From CAXSEF01 sp964236535 (lineage in GTDB: Bacteria > Pseudomonadota > Alphaproteobacteria > Acetobacterales > Acetobacteraceae): a DNA stretch of 26,750 bases. Position numbers and translations under genes: made by a program. The stretch lies in the NCBI GenBank assembly GCA_964236535.1, contig CAXSEF010000041.1, forward strand, positions 1 through 26,750, written 5' to 3'. Below are positions 25,014 to 26,750 of the stretch, piece after piece (positions within the stretch are counted from its first letter, which is position 1; each line of letters begins with the position of its first letter). The notes under the pieces are model-generated. The model was not told the origin of the DNA and made no database searches. It saw only the letters and a program-made list of their open reading frames with translations.

Positions 25014-25060
25014 GTGGGCCGTCCTCGCGCCCGGCGGGCCTCGCGCACGGCCAACCAGGG

Positions 25061-25250
25061 TGACCGGCCAGCAAGGCCAGAGGCTCTGCCTCTGGACTCC
25101 GCCAAACGCTGAGCCTTCGAAATTCCTATGCTTAAGGAAGCGGTTTCCAAAGGCCCCAGGCCTTTGGCGGGTCTGGGCGTGGCCCGCGCAAGGTTCCGAT
25201 GACCCGCTTGGGTCATTGGAATGCGGGCGGAGGAGAGCCCGGCCTTGCCT
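25061..25250 (+). repeat. Hairpin-chain interspersed repeat, copy G (long form)
   Basis: Hairpin 1 is perfect at 25077-25095. Hairpin 2 is eroded. Hairpin 3 is perfect at 25147-25167 (CCAAAGGCC, CCA loop, GGCCTTTGG). Hairpin 4 is GGGC/GCCC. Hairpin 5 is at 25196-25219, CCGATGACCC with GGGTCATTGG. The right end is GGCCTTGCC. The left flank GACCGGCCA is shared with copies F and H. It lies between the convergent dsbA-like and hemA genes. Confidence 0.9.
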
Positions 25251-25312
25251 GCTTGCAGATCAACGCTCGGGGCCGCCTGGCACGAGCGGGGAGCTCGTCC
25301 GCCAGGAAAGCC

Positions 25313-26536
25313 TCAGGCCGCCTGCCGTGCCACCCCATGCAGCACGACCCCGAGCGCATGCACCAGCTCGTCCATCATCGCGTCGGTATGCAGCGGCGTC
25401 GGCGTGAGCCGCAGACGCTCGGCGCCGACCGCAACCGTGGGGTAGTTGATCGGCGTCGCGTAGATCGCGAACTCGTCGAGCAGGCGCTGGCTGACGGTGC
25501 GGCACAGCGCCGCCTCGCCCACGAAGATCGGCACGATGTGGCTCTGCGACGGCATGATCGGCAGGGCCGCCGCCCGCAGCCGCGCGGTGAGTGCCGCCAC
25601 CCGCTCGAACAGCCGGGCACGCCGCGCCGGGTCGTGCCGCAGGTGGCGCACGCTGGCCAGCGCTCCCGCGGCGATCGAGGGCGGCGTCGACGTCGTGAAG
25701 ATGAACCCAGACGCGGTGGAGCGGACGTAGTCGACCAGGGTGGCATCGCCGGTGATGTAGCCGCCGTGGCAGCCGAACGCCTTGGCAAGCGTCCCCTCGA
25801 TCACGTCGATGCGGTGGGCGACGCCGTCGCGCTCCGACACCCCGCCACCATGCGCCCCGTACATGCCGACCGCATGCACCTCGTCGAGGTAGGTCATCGC
25901 ACCATGGCGCTCCGCGAGATCGCAGATCGCCGCGAGCGGGGCGATGTCGGCATCCATCGAGTAGACGCTCTCGAACACGATCAGCTTCGGCGCATCGACC
26001 GGGGCTGCGCGCAGCTTCGCCTCCAGGTCGGCCACGTCGTTGTGCGCCCAGACGTGGACGGTGGCGCCGCGGACCGACTTGACGCCGACGATCATCGAGG
26101 CATGGTTCTTGGCATCGGAGAACACATGCCAGCCCGGCTGCCCGGGCAGCGGCGCCAGCAGCGTGTTCAGCGTGGCCTGGTTCGACACGAAGCCGGAGAC
26201 GAACAGCAGGCCGGCTTCCTTGCCGTGCAGGCTGGCGAGCTCCGCCTCCAGCGCCGCGTGGATCGGCGTGCTGCCGGCGATGTTGCGCGTCCCGCCGGCG
26301 CCGACGCCCATGCGCTCCAGCGCCTCGCGCGCAGCACCCACCACCGCCTGGTCGGTGCCCATGCCGAGATAGTCGTTGGACGACCACACGGTGACATCGC
26401 GCGTCCCGCCGTCCTCCTGCATCGCATAGACCGGAAAGCGTCCGGTCTGCTTGAGCAGGGGGGCGAAACGGCGATAGCGGCCCTGGGCGTGGATGTCGGC
26501 CAGGGTGCGGCGGGCGTGGTCGTGGAACGGGTGCAT
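25313..26536 (-). CDS. hemA: 5-aminolevulinate synthase
   Basis: This 407-aa PLP enzyme condenses glycine and succinyl-CoA to 5-aminolevulinate, the first step of the C4 heme pathway typical of alphaproteobacteria. Visible features are VWSSNDYLGMG (50-60), GAGGTRNIAGSTPIH (79-93), FESVYSMDADIAPL (188-201), the cofactor Asp and His in LDEVHAVGMYG (Asp218, His221), the Schiff-base Lys252 in EGTLAKAFGCHGG, and FTTSTPPS. ATG 26536 has GAGG eight bases upstream and matches the family length. A GTG at 26560 also follows a purine-rich site and would add eight residues. Repeat H lies about 165 bp upstream. Confidence 0.97.
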   Translation of the reverse strand: MHPFHDHARRTLADIHAQGRYRRFAPLLKQTGRFPVYAMQEDGGTRDVTVWSSNDYLGMGTDQAVVGAAREALERMGVGAGGTRNIAGSTPIHAALEAELASLHGKEAGLLFVSGFVSNQATLNTLLAPLPGQPGWHVFSDAKNHASMIVGVKSVRGATVHVWAHNDVADLEAKLRAAPVDAPKLIVFESVYSMDADIAPLAAICDLAERHGAMTYLDEVHAVGMYGAHGGGVSERDGVAHRIDVIEGTLAKAFGCHGGYITGDATLVDYVRSTASGFIFTTSTPPSIAAGALASVRHLRHDPARRARLFERVAALTARLRAAALPIMPSQSHIVPIFVGEAALCRTVSQRLLDEFAIYATPINYPTVAVGAERLRLTPTPLHTDAMMDELVHALGVVLHGVARQAA

Positions 26537-26700
26537 GGGCTCGGCCTCGACGCGGATCACACCTTCCTAGTGGGCGGTGGCGCGCCGAATTGCGAGGGGC
26601 AAGGCGGCGACCGCGGGCAGGGCTTCCATGCCGGGACTGCAGGGAGCGACGCAGGCCAGGGCTCTGCCCCATGCTTCAAGGCGGCGACCCGCCCTTGAGC

Positions 26701-26750
26701 GTGACCGGTCAGGCAAGCAAGGCCAGAGGCTCTGCCTCTGGACTCCGCCA
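26701..26750 (+). repeat. Hairpin-chain interspersed repeat, copy H (cut by window end)
   Basis: The left flank GTGACCGGTCAGGCAAG, terminal GCAAGGCC and a perfect hairpin 1 (26723-26741, CCAGAGGC, TCT, GCCTCTGG) are present. The sequence ends at GGACTCCGCCA, exactly where hairpin 2 would begin. Confidence 0.85.

Noticed and set aside
25199..26698. A 499-codon plus-strand frame opposite hemA
   Set aside because: hemA on the minus strand has a full set of family motifs, and the plus-strand product has no coherent domain.

Overview
The window looks like chromosomal DNA of a high-GC alphaproteobacterium, most likely Acetobacteraceae (Rhodospirillales). The evidence is an ALAS-type HemA (C4 heme pathway), a COQ9-family protein beside rpsU, the pairing of a conserved short lipoprotein with a transketolase-type gene next to gap-pgk, and strong G/C bias at third codon positions. 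The lineage is inferred from gene content, not from a database search. No rRNA, tRNA, CRISPR array, prophage or complete insertion sequence was seen.

Layout. 1-1620, minus strand: a Nudix hydrolase, a small secreted protein and a possible membrane protein in tight succession, plus a 70-aa ORF. 1704-4120: pgk and gap, separated by a hairpin-rich repeat. 4449-5597: an EAL phosphodiesterase with a C-terminal zinc-binding CZB domain. 5888-8152: a transketolase homologue that has lost nearly all its cofactor and active-site motifs, diverging from a conserved lipoprotein gene (8435-8887). 9168-13542, minus: manC-type GDP-mannose pyrophosphorylase, an unfamiliar fold-type-I PLP enzyme and a ParB/SerK-like protein. 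13743-17017, minus: def, a COQ9 gene overlapping it by 4 bp, and a 7TM diguanylate cyclase. 17149-18682, plus: rpsU, a CopZ-like metal-binding protein and uppP. 19148-25013: a two-domain acetyltransferase, an SGNH hydrolase, epmA, a divergent gamma-glutamyltranspeptidase-like lipoprotein and a DsbA-family thioredoxin. 25313-26536, minus: hemA.

The most striking non-genic signal is an interspersed repeat present at least eight times in intergenic DNA. It has terminal inverted repeats (GGCAAGGCC / GGCCTTGCC) and a chain of four to five short stem-loops, most with 3-nt loops. Several stems differ between copies by compensatory changes that keep pairing, so the folded form appears to be under selection or to be what is mobilised. 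Four of the eight copies lie between convergent genes.

Systems that fit together: gap and pgk form a glycolytic/gluconeogenic pair next to what looks like a decayed ancestral tkt locus. A c-di-GMP cyclase with an intact inhibitory site and a zinc-sensing phosphodiesterase lie about 8 kb apart. ManC and UppP both point to envelope polysaccharide synthesis. The PLP enzyme and the ParB/SerK-like protein may form an uncharacterised amino-acid modification pair.
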